A stretch of 64,000 nucleotides of DNA from Aldrovandia affinis (lineage: Eukaryota > Chordata > Actinopteri > Notacanthiformes > Halosauridae): positions 420,498-484,497 of the forward strand of contig JAINUG010000386.1 of the NCBI GenBank assembly GCA_029706075.1, in the 5' to 3' direction. A program made the position numbers and the translations under genes. Of the stretch, positions 43,441-55,784 are shown one piece after another (within the stretch, counting starts at the first letter, position 1; the number at the start of each line of letters is the position of its first letter). The notes below the pieces were generated by a model. The model was not told where the DNA came from. It made no database searches and saw only the letters and a list, made by a program, of their open reading frames with translations.

Positions 43441-43457
43441 AAAATATAGTTACTTAC

Positions 43458-43573
43458 TCTTCGTCAGTTAGGTCCTCAGCTGGATCAATTCTAAATGCTA
43501 AATTCTGTCTCTCTTCATCTGAATCCTCTTCAGTATCGGGACATGATGAGTTGTTGTCCTCGTCGCTTTCCAT
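43458..43573 (-). pseudogene. piggyBac transposase exon 1, acidic N-terminus
   Basis: Minus strand: ATG at 43573, encoding MESDEDNNSSCPDTEEDSDE, then QNLAFRIDPAEDLTDEE, ending at a GTAAGTA donor. Acidic N-termini are typical of piggyBac transposases. In the same frame, SALECLRALM precedes the ATG, so the true start could be further upstream. Confidence 0.65.
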
Positions 43574-44745
43574 CAATGCTCTCAAACACTCCAGCGCAGA
43601 AAATCTTGAATAAAATGTGCTTCAAATTGTCGGGACATTTTATGTGTTGTTTACGCCTGCGTTTTAACACATGGCCCCACGCCCCTCCTCGCGAACCTCC
43701 CCAAAACTAGCACCTAGGTACCATGTCAATAGAAGGGGGACAGTACTTCCAGGTGAAACAGAGAGTGAAAGGCAAGGTTTACTTTTGGTCTAATTAACCT
43801 AATTTTAAAAATCCCATATTATTTGCCAGTGCTCAAATCGGAAAGTCGCGATTCTAAGGTTTCTGTCAATGTTTTTCCCGCGTGTGTATGATAAAAAGTT
43901 AGAAATAGTAATATACTTTTATTGCTGCTGGGATCGTTGGCGATCCCGTCGACCTCAGGGGGTTAAACAAAATCCAAGAATCGGAAGAAACATGGCAAAT
44001 TACATTTTAATTTGTTGAATGTAAAGTTATGCATGTGCGAAATAAAAACATAAGATTAACAGAAAAATTAGTCAATTTGAAAAAGACTTAGGAAATGTAA
44101 TTGTTCAAAGTCTATCTGCATCAAAGCAGTGTGCTACAGCAGTGAAAAAGGTCAACAGGATGCTTAGATACATAGCAAAAATTATTGAGTATAAATCAAA
44201 GGAGGTTATATTAATGTTATATAATGTGTTTTTTAGACCTCACTTAGAATACTGTGTGCAGTTCTGGGCACTACACTACAAGAAAGATATAGAAGCTTTT
44301 GTAAAAGTTCAAAGAAGGGAAACTAAATTGATACTTGGTATGAAAGGTCAAAGTTATGAGGATAGACTTAAGGCACTCAATCTATATTAAGCTTAGCATA
44401 CCGGATAATTAGGGGGGATTTGAATTCGGTTTTTAAATTCCTAAAAGGGATTAACAAAGTGAATTACCAAAGATTTTTTAAGATAAGTGTGGTCAGCAAA
44501 ACAAGAGGCCACAGGTGGAAATTAGTTAAAGGCTAATTCTGCACGGATATTAGGACGTTTTTCTTTACACAGAGAGTTGTCAATGCCTGGAACAGCTTGC
44601 CAGGTCAGGTAGTAGAGGCAGAAACACGGGCTATTCAAGTCTAGGCTAGATACAGTACTAGATACTCTTTAGATTAGGACATGACAAGCCTATATGGGCT
44701 GAACGGCCCGTTCTCATCATTATGTATTCTTATGTTCATTTGAGT

Positions 44746-45960
44746 ATTATTCCAATAGATTGTGTGTCTTTCCATACCACTTCGGTGCCCCTTTGTTAAG
44801 AGACAAAGCACGCAAACACTGGCTATTCCACGTGGTCAGTTTCAATGCTTCGCGTATCATTCATGCTTTAACAAGCAAACATTCCTCATACATATACACC
44901 CTTTTTCCTCGTTTATTTATTTTAATCAATTCAACGTTAGCTTCCCTTTTCATTTCTTGGTTTCTGTTGATTTTGTTATGTTTTAATAGCCTACATATTT
45001 TGTGAAACATTGTGTCTGTTTTGATGTTATAAAAACATGGGAATATAGTCAAAATAGTCTATTCCAAGAACTCCAAAAATAATTCACTCTTGTATATTGC
45101 CAATACTTGTAGCTTTGATATAAAAATTGAAGCATCCATATATTTATAATCCATCAGTGAATAATGATGTGAAACTGATTATAATTATTTAATTTTATGA
45201 GACTGATTAAATATAACCTGGTGTGCTAAAACCAGACTTATCCCCTACAATTACTTGCACAAATGGCAGAAATGGGCCAAAAACAACAGCAAAAATCTAA
45301 AAACATGAGAGGCATTTGATAGAAAGGTTTCCTATCTAGCTAGCTACTCAAAACTGTTTCTACTTCTAATGCCATGGATGGTTTCAAGTTACGATCATAG
45401 CCAGCGGGACCCTGTGTTAGGTGTCCGACAAGTAAATCCCTTACCTTTAATTTGAACCTCACCTTTAATATGAGGTAATTACCTCACCTGTAATATAAGG
45501 ACCCCAGCACAGGCATATGGGTAGACAACCAGTGTGTGGTTCAATTGTGGTTTGCTTCCCGGATTTCCGTTCTGCATTCAGGTCGTGTGTTTGGAGCTGA
45601 ACTTGATCAAGTTACATGTTTGTTTCACTTTACTGTGTTGTGTACTCAAGACAATATCGTCAAGCATATCCATTTTTCTTTGCATTGTTGGCCTACTAAA
45701 TGTGTATATTGTTTACTGTGTAGACCCGAATCCCGCACTCCTGTCTTTCGATACATCACGCTGTATGGTAATCACATCTGCCCTGAATGAAACAGTATGT
45801 TGTCGCTAGGTTTATTGTTTGGAGCATGAATATCCAACAAACTCCACGTAGTTGAACGTATTTCTCTTTGTCATACAGATTTGCCGTCGGCAAGCCTGCC
45901 CCGTGTTAAAGGGGACTTTGCTGTAGTTATCCAGTTTGAGAACTGGTAATAGTAACCAAG
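44746..45960. other. No gene recognised
   Basis: AT-rich DNA; the last about 100 bp may be the 5' UTR of the Rex1-like LINE that follows. Confidence 0.4.
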
Positions 45961-48900
45961 ATGGCAGCGCGTGCACATCGCGAGGCCCAGCGTCTACCCA
46001 GATTGTGCGAATTAGCAGTTATTTACCTATTAGTTGTAAATCTGTTTATCCAAAACAGTCTTGCACTAATATCGTACACCCGAGAACATCTTTTGGACCT
46101 TGGATTACAACAATCCCACGACATTATAGCCATTCTTTTGCTCCCCAGTGAGATCGCTCGCACACCCGGGACTACTACTGCAGTGCGGCCGCCCGGCCAT
46201 GCTCCTCGACCGCGCAGAGCGTAGCGTAAACAAAGTAGGGGTAAGGAGGCCTAAGGGCTAAGCTAAAGCTAACACCACACCGGCAGGCGCTCCCTAGCTT
46301 ATTCCTCGCCAATGTTCGCTCTCTGGTGAACAAGATGGATGATCTACGGCTGTGGATTATCAACCGCCATTGGATTAAGTACTGCAACGTCATGATATTG
46401 ATGGAATCCTGGCTCAATAGCGAAATTCCCAACAGTGCTGTTGAGCTAGCAGGACGCGAGCTACACCGAGCGGACAGATCAGCTGATTCGGGCAAATCAC
46501 GGGGAGGAGGTCTGTGCATTTATGTAAACAAAGCTTGGTGCACAGACAATTCCACTGTTGAGAGTCACTGCTCTGTTAATCTGGAATATCTTGTAGTTAA
46601 ATGCAGACCTTTTTATCAGCCTAGGGAATTCACAGCTACCCTAGTGATTGCAGCCTACATACCCCCAGATGCTAATGCTAAGGTAGCAATGAAAGAGCTC
46701 CATGCTGCCATTAGCAAGTATCAGACAATGCATCCAGATGCAGCCTTTATCGTTGCAGGAAATTTCAATCACTCCAGCCTGAAGACTGTGCTCCCCAAGT
46801 TTTATCAGCATGTCTCTTGTCCCACAAGAGGCAACAAAACTTTAGACCATGTTTACACGAAAATAAAGGAGGCATACAGAGCTGTTCCCCTCCCCCACCT
46901 GGGACAATCTGATTACCTCTCTTTGTTCCTACTACCCAAGTACCCCCCACTTATCAAACAGATTAAGCCCCTGACCAGATCTGTGAAGATCTGGCCTGAG
47001 GGGGCAGACTCTGAGCTACAGCGCCGGCTACAACCCACAGACTGGAGGCTGTTTGCCACCCAGGCCACCACAGACTCCCACACAGACATTCACTCCTACA
47101 CCTCCTCTGTTTTGGACCATATCAGCTCCAACATCGACAGTGTCACCACCATCAAACAGATTACCACTTTCCCCAATCAGAAGCCGTGGATGAACAGCTT
47201 ACAGCTGAAAGCATGTGACACCGCTTTTAGATCTGGTGACAAGCGGGCCTACTGCTCAGCCAGGGCTGACCTGAACAGGGCAATCAAGCAGGCCAAGCAC
47301 AGCCACAAGCTCAAGGTTGAGGATCACTTCAACACCAATGATCCCCGACGCATGTGGCAGGGCATCCAGGCCATGACGGACTACAAACCCTCCAACAACT
47401 CCCCCCACAACTGACCCCTCCCTCCCTGATGAACTCAATAACTTCTATGCCCACTTTGATAGAGACAACCGGGAGACGCCCACCAGGGCTGCTCTCCCTG
47501 CTGATCTCCAACCCCTCACTCTCTCCTCCACGGATGTGTTTGCCGCACTGAGCAGGACTAATGCACGTAAGGCAGCTGGGCCTGATGGCATCCCCGGCCG
47601 GGTGCTCAGGAACTGTGCTGAGCAGCTGACGGAGGTGTTCACTGACATTTTCAACCGGTCTCTAGCCCAGGCAACTGTCCCAGCGTGCTTCAAGACCACC
47701 TCCATCGTGCCTGTGCCGAAACACTCCTCCGCGACGAGCCACAATGACTTCCACCCTGTTGCACTCACCTCCACCATCATGAAGTGCTTCGAGAGGCTGG
47801 TCCTGGCTCACCTCAAATCTGGCCTCTCACCATCTCTCGACAAACATCAATTTGCCTACCGAGAGAACAAGAGCACGGACGACACCATCTCCTCCGCGCT
47901 ACACTCGGCCCTCACCCACCTGGACGAGAGCAACACTCACGTGCGAATGCTGTTCATCAACTTCAGCTCAGCATTCAACACCATCATCCCCTCCAAACTC
48001 ATCTCCAAGCTTGCTGACTTTGTGGTAACCAAGGACCTGGACATCATCCCCTCCGTCTGCAACTGGATCCTCGACTTCCTGACCAACAGACCCCAGTCTG
48101 TTAGGATAGGCAACCTCACCTCCTCCACCCTAACCCTGAACACCGGCGTCCCACAAGGCTGTGTGCTGAGCCCCCTTCTCTACTCCCTCTTCACCTATGA
48201 CTGCACTCCTATGCATGATACCAACACCATCATCAAGTTTGCAGACGACACAACGGTGGTGGGCCTCATCAAAAACAATGATGAGATGGCCTACAGGGAG
48301 GAGATCCAGCACCTGGCGACGTGGTGCGCCGACAACAACCTGGCACTGAACACCAAGAAGACTAAGGAGCTCATCGTGGACTTCAGGAAGACTAGGGCTG
48401 TCGCTCACGTCCCCGTCCACATCAATGGGGCGGAGGTCGAACGTGCCTCCAGCTTCAAATTCCTGGGTGTCCACATCTCCGAGGACCTCTCCTGGACCTT
48501 CAACACCTCATCACTGGTCAAGAAGGCTCACCAGCGTATTTTCTTTCTAAGGAGACTGAGGAAAGCCCACCTATCTCCTCAGATCCTGGTGAACTTCTAC
48601 CAGTGTGCCATTGAGAGCATCCTCACCAACTCCATCACGGTCTGGTATGGCAACTGCACTGCCTCTGACCGGAAGACACTGCAGAGGGTGGTGAAAACTG
48701 CCCAACGCATCACTGGCTCATCTCTCCCTGCCATCAAGTCCATCCACGACAGACGGTGCCTGAGGAAGGCTCACAGCATCATCAGAGACTCCTCTCACCC
48801 TAACTATGGACTGTTTGCCCTCCTCCCCTCTGGGAGGCGCTACAGGAATCTACATTCCAAGTCCAGCAGACTCAGGAACAGCTTCATCCCCTCCTCATCC

Positions 48901-48975
48901 CCCTCCAGTGACTGCCCCTCTCCACCTCCCCGTAGTATCTTGACCTTAGACTCTGGATCACTCCGGATACTCTGA
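45961..48975 (+). pseudogene. Rex1-like endonuclease-RT, with two frameshifts
   Basis: 45961-46224 starts MAARAHREAQRLPRLCELAV. After a frameshift, 46326-47414 holds the endonuclease (LWIINRHWIKYCNVMILMES with the catalytic Glu, SRGGGLCIYVN, VAGNFNHSSLK, LDHVYTKIKEAY, GQSDYLSLFLLP) and the linker. A second frameshift near 47410 leads to RT (47536-48975): [74 protein letters not shown] and the C-terminal [28 protein letters not shown] keeps N where many RTs have D. It resembles Rex1 throughout. Confidence 0.9.
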
Positions 48976-49296
48976 CTCTGGATTACTATGGATTACTCTT
49001 CATGTAGTAACTCTGTTCATTGACTCTGGATAGCCCCCTGACTACCCGCACTAGCTCTGTCATACCTACATTCTGCACATATCCATGTACAATACTGTAA
49101 TATAGCCTTGTATAATTCTGTATAATTTTGCTGTATAATACTGCTGCACTATACTGCTGTTTAATACTGCTGTCCACATCCTATAGCTTACTTATATTAT
49201 CCCATACTTATATTTATCCCATACTTATATTTATATCCTGCTCTTTATATCCTGTAAAAATATACCGTATATTATACTTATATTCACCAGCACTGT

Positions 49297-51090
49297 TCAA
49301 AGATTCAAAGATTCAAAGATTTCTTTATTTGTCGTTGTCTTTGTACACTTGCGTGCATAAAAAAAACGAAATATCGTTCCCCCCAGCCCTCAGCAGTACT
49401 ACAGTAAAAGACAACAATCACAAATAGGTTCAAATATAAAAACATAAAACAGTTTACATAAAAACAACAATGGAGCAGCAGCTGCCCAGTGGCAGCACAG
49501 TATATTAAATTACGCAAAATTACACATATTAAATTACACAGTATATTCAAATGTAGTGAAATGTAGTGTAAAGTGCAGGTTCAGTTCAGTAGCAGCAGTG
49601 TCTTAAAATGAGTTGTGCAATCAGGCAGGTAGTGTGTGTGTAAGGGTGGGGGGTGGGGGGGGGGCATGTCAGAGGGAGAGGGCACAGTCTGTTCACCATT
49701 CTGACTGCCTGTGGAAGGAAGCTGTTCAGCATCCTTTGGGATCGGGTATGGAGGCTCCTGTACCTTTTCCCGATGGCAGGAGGAAAACAGTCCATGGAAA
49801 GGGTGGTGAGGGTCCCTTATGATGCTGGTGGCCCTGCGAGTGCAGCGCTGGTTGTAGATCTCCAGCAGGGACGGGAGAGGGCACCAATGATCTTACTGGC
49901 TAACTTCACAATCCTGCTCAGCTGATGTTTCTCCAGTGCCCTGCAGCTGCCGAACCAGGACGTGAGGCCATAAGATATGACAGATTCAATGGTGCCCTGT
50001 AAAAGGTGGTGAGATGGGGGCAGGGAGGCCTGCCTTTTTCAGACGCCGGAGGGGATGGAGCGCTGGTGAGCCTTTTTAAGGATGGCCGTGGTGTTGGTGA
50101 AGGTCAGGTCGTCTGCCCGGTGGATTCCCAGAAACTTGACGCTGCTGACTCTCTCTGCGGTGCCTCCGATGGTCAGCGGCATGTGGTGGAGCTTGCCGGC
50201 CCTCCTAAAGTCAATCACCATCTCCTTTGTCTTGTCGGTGTTGAGGAAGAGATTGTGTGAGCTGCACCATGATGTAAGTTGCTCCACCTCATTCCTGTAT
50301 GCAGACTCATCATCGTTCCTAATCAGACCCACCACTGTTGTGTCGTCTGCAAACTTGATGATGTGATTGCTGTTGGATCTGGCAGTGAAGTCATGGATGA
50401 GCAGGCTGAACAACAGGGGCTCAGTACACAGCCCTGAGGAGACCCTGTGCTCACTGAGATGGTTCTTGAAGTCAGACTGCCCACCTTGACTCTTTGCTGC
50501 CTCTGTGACAGGAAGTTGTGGATCCAGCTGCAGGTTCCAGCGTCCACATTCAGCCACCTCAGCTTTTCTACCAGCTGCTGTGGAATGATGGTATTAAACG
50601 CTGAGCTGAAGTCGATGAAGAGGAGTCTGGCATAGGTGTTTTCTCTTCCAGGTGTGACAGAGTGAGATGGAGTGCAGTGGAGATGGCGTCTTCTGTTGAG
50701 CGGTTAGCTCTATATGCAAACTGTAGAGGGTCTAAGTCTGCGGGAGGCGGTCCTTGATGCGCTGCAGGATGAGCCGCTCAAAACACTTCATGGCTATAGG
50801 TGTAAGAGCCACGGGCGGAAGTCATTTAGGCAGGCTGGGTTTGACTTTTGGCACAGGTATAATAGTGGCACTCTTGAGGCAGGTGGGCACGACTCTTTGA
50901 GTGAGCGAGATGTTAAAAATGTCTGAAAAAAACATCTTTTAACTGCTCGGCGCACTCCTCACCACACGCCCGGGATGTTGTCCGCCCCGCTGCCTTGCGT
51001 GGATTGACGCTGGCGAATACTTTTTTCACCTCAGCTGCTGTCACCTGAGGTATCTGCTCGCTGGGTGATGGTGGGAGCATCTGTGCCAAT
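49297..51090 (-). mobile_element. Second Rex1-like LINE, inverted, nested in the first
   Basis: Minus-strand RT parts are NPRKAAG (about 51000), [20 protein letters not shown] (about 50600), [19 protein letters not shown] and LNTDKTKEMVIDFRRAGKLH. The 3' end is (GAATCTTT)n, seen as TTCAAAGATTCAAAGATT at 49297-49321. It is 5'-truncated at about 51090, inside RT. It differs from its host element at many positions, so it is a different subfamily. Several frameshifts. Confidence 0.9.
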
Positions 51091-51447
51091 GTAATAATAA
51101 TAATAATAATCTGTAATAATGTTGTTACTTACCTACTTACCTATACATATATTTATATATTTATACTCACCTGTACCCTTATTGCCATATGTACATACCT
51201 GCATATACTTACCTGTACATAACTTCACTAGCCTGTATATACATTATAGCAAGTATACTTTTTCACTACCTTATCTATAGTAATAATTCAATACTGTGCC
51301 TGTTAGCATTATACCTACTGCTTATAGTACTGTATTGTAGCACTTACTGACATGTTTGCACTCTGGTTAGATACTAAACTTATTTTCGCTGTACTGTACC
51401 TGTACTGTACAATGACAATACATTTGAATCTAATCTAATCTAATCTA

Positions 51448-52129
51448 GTCACACTGCTACTTGATAATATTGGAATTAGGTATGGTGGCGAAACATGTTT
51501 CCCCATTTTGTACTGTGTAGATTCTAACCCTGTTGTCCTGCATACTAAACTCGTTTGGGTTATAGATGTGCAAATGGTATGTAACCTTGTGAATTGTTTT
51601 AAAATGTAATTGTAAAATGTATGTCACGTGTACTGTGTATTGAGTATGGAACAATTCTGTCTCTTTATAGGATTGAACCCCGATTTGTCTGCAGGTTGTT
51701 AATCGCTGTTCTTTTTATATATATTGTTTTTAAGATTGAGAAAACTGCTCTTTTAGGCCTAGTTCGTGACATTTTTGTGTAGCTTCACTAGCTGGCCAGC
51801 TAGCCGTGAGGTGGACTAATGGGTTAGCCCCTTTGATAAGTGCAGTAGAGGTTAGCCTGGCTGACTAGTACATTTACTTTGTTTCCTTTTTTTGTTCTTT
51901 CTATTTTGTCTGGGTTTACTACCCTCCTTTTACTTATAAGGCTGTTCCACTTTATGAGCCAGTATTAAGTGTTCCCTTAGCCCAGACCACAACACGTATC
52001 CAGAGCTTTTGTAGTGGCTTCACGTTTGTTGTTGTCTCAGTGTCATTTTTGACTTTGGATTAGTTGTGTGCGGGGCACCTCCGATTTATGAATTGTAGTG
52101 TATATTTTAGGGGTAGAACCTTCATTATA
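51448..52129. other. No gene recognised
   Basis: AT-rich DNA without clear features. Confidence 0.4.
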
Positions 52130-52252
52130 CTCATATTCAGGGGCATAGCACACAATTCTGGGCCCTATACGTATGCAGTCTTGTGGGCCCCCTTCCCCTC
52201 TTGATCCATGACTCTCACGCATCTTTAGAATTTTTTAAAATTGAATCAACAA

Positions 52253-52584
52253 CTATACACATGAATCCGTAGTGGTTATTAGGGTAATCGCTAATGAACT
52301 GCTTATACCACATTTAAACAAATAATTAGTAAGATTAGTATGATTCTCTGGCCATAGTCCTGGGTCCTCTGGCAAATACCCTTCTGCATTCCCCTCACTT
52401 TTTTTCACTTCCTCCTCTGTCTTCTCCTCATCCTTCTCACTACCCTCAGAGCAACCTTCATTTTCTTTGCTCTCTTCACCTCCATCATCCTCTTCACTAG
52501 TCCTACTGTTACTCTCTGCTTCTTCTTCCTGCTCACTCTTTGTCTCGATCACATCTTCCTCCTGCTCACTCTCTGCTACAAGGA
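52253..52584 (-). pseudogene. hAT (ZMYM-like) transposase exon, acidic region
   Basis: After a CCTTGTAG acceptor, the minus frame encodes a long Glu/Ser-rich stretch (ESEQEEDVIETKSEQEEEAE, then SEGSEKDEEKTEEEVKKSEG) and the motif LPEDPGLWPEN, the (E)DPxLWP segment that precedes the TTF zinc finger in this transposase family. The frame ends about 40 residues later without the finger, so the rest is deleted. Confidence 0.72.
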
Positions 52585-52999
52585 CAGGCCCCTTTATAAG
52601 CATGAAGCATACAGGATTGATATTAGCCTCTTAACCTGCTTATAATATACAATGAAACAGGCTACAGGCTAGATTCTGCTTAATTTACCAGCTAGCTAGC
52701 TAACTATCATAATGTAGCTAGCTACGTTAGCTTGTCTTGTTATAGAACTGGATCAAATGAGTCTTCAAAAACAACATTTCAATGCATTTCACCATCACCA
52801 GTAGTATGTTTGCCTGCATTTGCGATTGCTTTCAGCCAGTAGCGAGAGTGAAACTGAAATGAGATTAATCGCGATTATAAAAAAATGAACGCGTTATCCA
52901 TTTGAAATCAATCGCATGCGTTAACGTGTTAACGTTGACAGCCTTAGTTCAACCAATAATAGCTTAAACTACTCTTAAACAGTGTTAGCAAGTTGCTTA

Positions 53000-53105
53000 C
53001 CTTTCTTTTGAAAGAAATTAGTGAGCAGTTGTTTTCCCTCAGTTTGCCTTTTTTCTCTTTCTTTTCTTTTTGATACCCGACTTCACTTTCTTCTGGAAAG
53101 GCATG
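53000..53105 (-). pseudogene. hAT (ZMYM-like) transposase exon 1, basic region
   Basis: The minus strand reads VGYQKEKKEKKGKLRENNCS and then FKRK before a GTAAGCAAC donor. A short lysine-rich first exon with a SGxxKRK-like start is typical of this transposase type. The frame before it is unclear. Confidence 0.5.
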
Positions 53106-53109
53106 ATTG

Positions 53110-54120
53110 ACTGAAACTTGCGGGCTCCAGCATCAGCACCAGTCAGCGTGATTAGCCGTGTTTGGCGACGAATCTTAGTGTGGGTATCTTATAAATCTGA
53201 GATGTTATAAATCTAGCCTGAAAATACCTTTAATTTGATACCCTATTCACTCTCATATCTTAAGTTTTAAGGAAGTTATGGTCATTTTTACACTCGGAAA
53301 TTTGCATATTGACCCCTATTGTTTTTCAATGTTCTTGAAACAAAAGCTGTGATTCAATAACATAAATGCTTATAACTTTATTAAAAATAAAGATAATTGC
53401 ATGACATTTTCAGTAATTACAGATTGAAGCATTCTAAAAAAAGATATGATATATCTTAATTTGAATGATCTGAAATTACATTACATAATCAATTAATCAC
53501 ATAATTGCATGTTGCGTACACGCCGCGACACGGAAAAAAACATGGCAGGCAGTGAGCATTTGGGCAAAGATATCTCACATTCCGGGTCAAAAATATCTCA
53601 TTTTGCATTGACAGATTTCAATGAAATTTCACCAGAAACAAGATAAAATTTTAAATACCTTTTATTTAGTCCTGAACTTGCGATATATCATTTTGAAAGC
53701 ACTAAACACGAGTCTGACTCTGAAGTGTAGCGTATGACCAAACCGAGCAATGTTTAATCAAATTTCGGAAACAAGATGGACGATCAAGTTTTCAACTACG
53801 TTATATCGCAGACATATGGTGCAAAACACCCCAGACAGGCCTTGAAAAGCCTGCATTTATGGGGTACGGCCATAGTCTCTCGTAATCGCTCGCACAGGGA
53901 CACAGGCACATCTAGACCGCTGCTGCGCACGGGAATTGTAACATACCTACTTAGTGCAGGGGGGCGGACTAAACCATTTGCACTTTTGAGAGGGGAGGGG
54001 GCCCAGAGAGCCTCCAGTATTTTTATGGATACAAAGTTCAGTCTCTCAACCTATTTATTCAATATCATTTAGTAATGACACTAATTACTTAGAAATTTAA
54101 AATTGCAAACAAATGTTTTT
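53110..54120. other. hAT interior without recognisable coding
   Basis: AT-rich; the 98-codon plus frame at 53776-54072 shows no known domain. It may be a remnant of the element's own sequence. Confidence 0.35.
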
Positions 54121-54428
54121 TTTTTGTTTCCTGGATTTTCAAGGGCCCTCCCCCACTTGGGGCCCTAGGTAGTCAGTTTCCCTTTTCCCCCAGCTACGAC
54201 GCCCCTGCTCATATTGAATATCCAGTGTTGGGGAAGCTACTCTGAAAGCATAGTTTTACCAGCTACCAATTACTTCACAATGAAAGAAACTAAACTACAG
54301 AAAAGCTACTTTTATTATTTATAAAAGTTTATTATAAATAATGAATAAATTATACAATGAAACATTTTGCTGGCAAAAAATCTTCCTGGTAACTAAACAT
54401 TCTTGAAGTATATAGAGCCATCAGCTTT

Positions 54429-54433
<5 letters not shown>

Positions 54434-54499
<66 letters not shown>
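54434..54499. repeat. (GT)n microsatellite
   Basis: About 33 GT units. A second (GT)n tract lies at about 54741-54770. Confidence 0.97.
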
Positions 54500-54500
<1 letters not shown>

Positions 54501-54735
54501 ATGCAGGTTTTATCTGCTGATGACTCTGAATGAGCTCCAGTCTTTCGAGCAGGGTGGCTCTGGCCTGCTGATGTTATCAGTCGGGAAGCTGCTCCAGCTG
54601 CTCAACTATTATCTGTCTTTTAATTCTTGACAGCCATCAACTTTGTGTGTGTGGTGTGTGTTTGTATGTGTAACTACAATACAATTTGTTATTTTTTGCA
54701 TTGTTTATGGGTGTGTTTTTGTTGAGCTATGTCCA

Positions 54736-54773
<38 letters not shown>

Positions 54774-54849
54774 TCTCTGTGTGTATTTCTCATCACTCTC
54801 AGGGTATGAGGGACACATGAGGGACTCTGTCTCACTTTCAATCGTCTAT

Positions 54850-55767
54850 CTCTCTTTCTGTCTTCCTGACGATATCTGTATGTATGTGCAATCCTTCCTC
54901 TTAGTAACTATTTATAGACCACCTGGACCGTATACTGTCTTTCTTTCTGAGTTTGCAGAGTTTTTATCAAGCTTGGCAACTATGGCAGATAAAGTTGTGA
55001 TTGTTGGAGATTTCAACATACATGTTGATAATGACAGTGACCCTTTAGGACTGGCTTTTGCAGCTATTATTGACTCTGTTGGTTTTATTCAAAATATATC
55101 TGAACCAACCCACCACCACAAACATACCTTAGATTTAGTCTTATCCTATGGTATTGATGTCGAGAATATCATTGTGTCTCCCCATAATCCTGTACTATTG
55201 GATCACTTTTTGATTACTTTTGAAATTCAGGTAAATATTCAGATTAAATCGGAACCTAGATACTATTCCAGCCGCTCTATAAATTCATTGACAGCTTCAA
55301 AATGTATAAACTTACTTCCCGAATCGTTAGTATCAAGTCAGGACCCAAATAGCTTTTTGTCAATTGATCATCAAACACATGCGCTAAATCACATTTTACG
55401 GAATACACTTGATGCGGTTGCACCCCTCAAGAGGAAAAAATGCAGTCAGAAGAAACTTGCACCCTGGTTTACTGACCATACCCATGCCCTTAAACAAGTT
55501 TCCAGGAAATTAGAATGCAGATGGCGCTCTACCAATTTAGAGGTTTTTCGCTCTGCTTGGAAGGACAGCCTCATAGAATACAAGCACGCCCTTATTATAG
55601 CTAGGTCATCGTACTTCTCAAAATTAATTGAGCAGAATAAAAACAACCCAAGATTTATATTTAACACGGTAGCTAAACTGACAAAAAAACTGTCTTCAGT
55701 TTGCATCAGTTATCCTTCTAACTATAATTCCAATGACTTCATGAACTCATTTACTGATAAGATTTAG
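54850..55767 (+). pseudogene. L2 endonuclease (C-terminal half) and linker
   Basis: The frame shows VTIYRPPGPYTVFLSEFAEF, VVIVGDFNIHVDNDSDP (catalytic D and N), HTLDLVLSYG and LLDHFLITFE, where the usual SDHxxI is LDHFLI. It then has the linker PWFTDHTHALKQVSRKLECR and IFNTVAKLTKK. A TAG stop at 55767 interrupts it before RT. The N-terminal endonuclease residues are absent. Confidence 0.87.
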
Positions 55768-55784
55768 ACAATCAGGGAAAAATT

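Larger units (their letters stand above)
41998..43962 (-). mobile_element. piggyBac-like transposon, copy 2, with TTAA duplications
   Basis: The ends CCTCCTGAGGTC and GACCTCAGGGGG are inverted repeats, each bordered by TTAA (41994-41997 and 43963-43966), the piggyBac hallmark. Length 1965 bp. Minus-strand transposase exons are visible (43573-43458, 43013-42945, about 42800-42660), but the catalytic core is absent. A 222-bp tandem duplication lies at 43079-43440. Confidence 0.92.
41820..44745 (+). mobile_element. CR1-like LINE, copy B, split by piggyBac
   Basis: 41830-41993 encodes [20 protein letters not shown] and [12 protein letters not shown] (FADD active site) of RT. The reading frame breaks at TTAA (41994-41997) where piggyBac lies, and continues in the same frame from 43967 (KIQESEETWQITF). 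44142-44390 carries LRYIAKIIEYKSKEVILMLY, HLEYCVQFWA and KVQRRETKLILGMKG. The tail GGGCTGAACGGCCCGTTCTC with TATGTATTCTTATGTTC ends it. 5'-truncated, with frameshifts outside the piggyBac site. Confidence 0.9.
45961..51447 (+). mobile_element. Rex1-like LINE, nearly full length, split in its 3' UTR
   Basis: The coding part is 45961-48975, the 3' UTR is 48976-49296 and resumes at about 51095-51447, ending in (AATCT)n (TTGAATCTAATCTAATC). The gap is filled by an inverted Rex1-like LINE. ORF motifs ([25 protein letters not shown]) are those of Rex1 elements, which occur across teleosts. Two frameshifts interrupt the ORF. The N-terminal region is kept, so truncation is slight. Confidence 0.9.
52138..54207 (-). 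mobile_element. hAT transposon (ZMYM/TTF type) with perfect 8-bp TSD
   Basis: CTCATATT flanks both ends (52130-52137 and 54208-54215). The ends CAGGGGCATAGC and GACGCCCCTG are inverted repeats, with GGGCCC-rich subterminal sequence on both sides. The minus strand carries two transposase N-terminal exons (53105-53000, 52584-52253). The catalytic core is missing, so it depends on helpers. At 52860-52950 the sequence GATTAATCGCGATTA and ACGCATGCG/GTTAACGTGTTAACG looks like the end of another element. Confidence 0.9.

Noticed and set aside
53776-54072. Plus-strand 98-codon frame inside the hAT
   Set aside because: No known motif; probably chance in non-coding transposon DNA.
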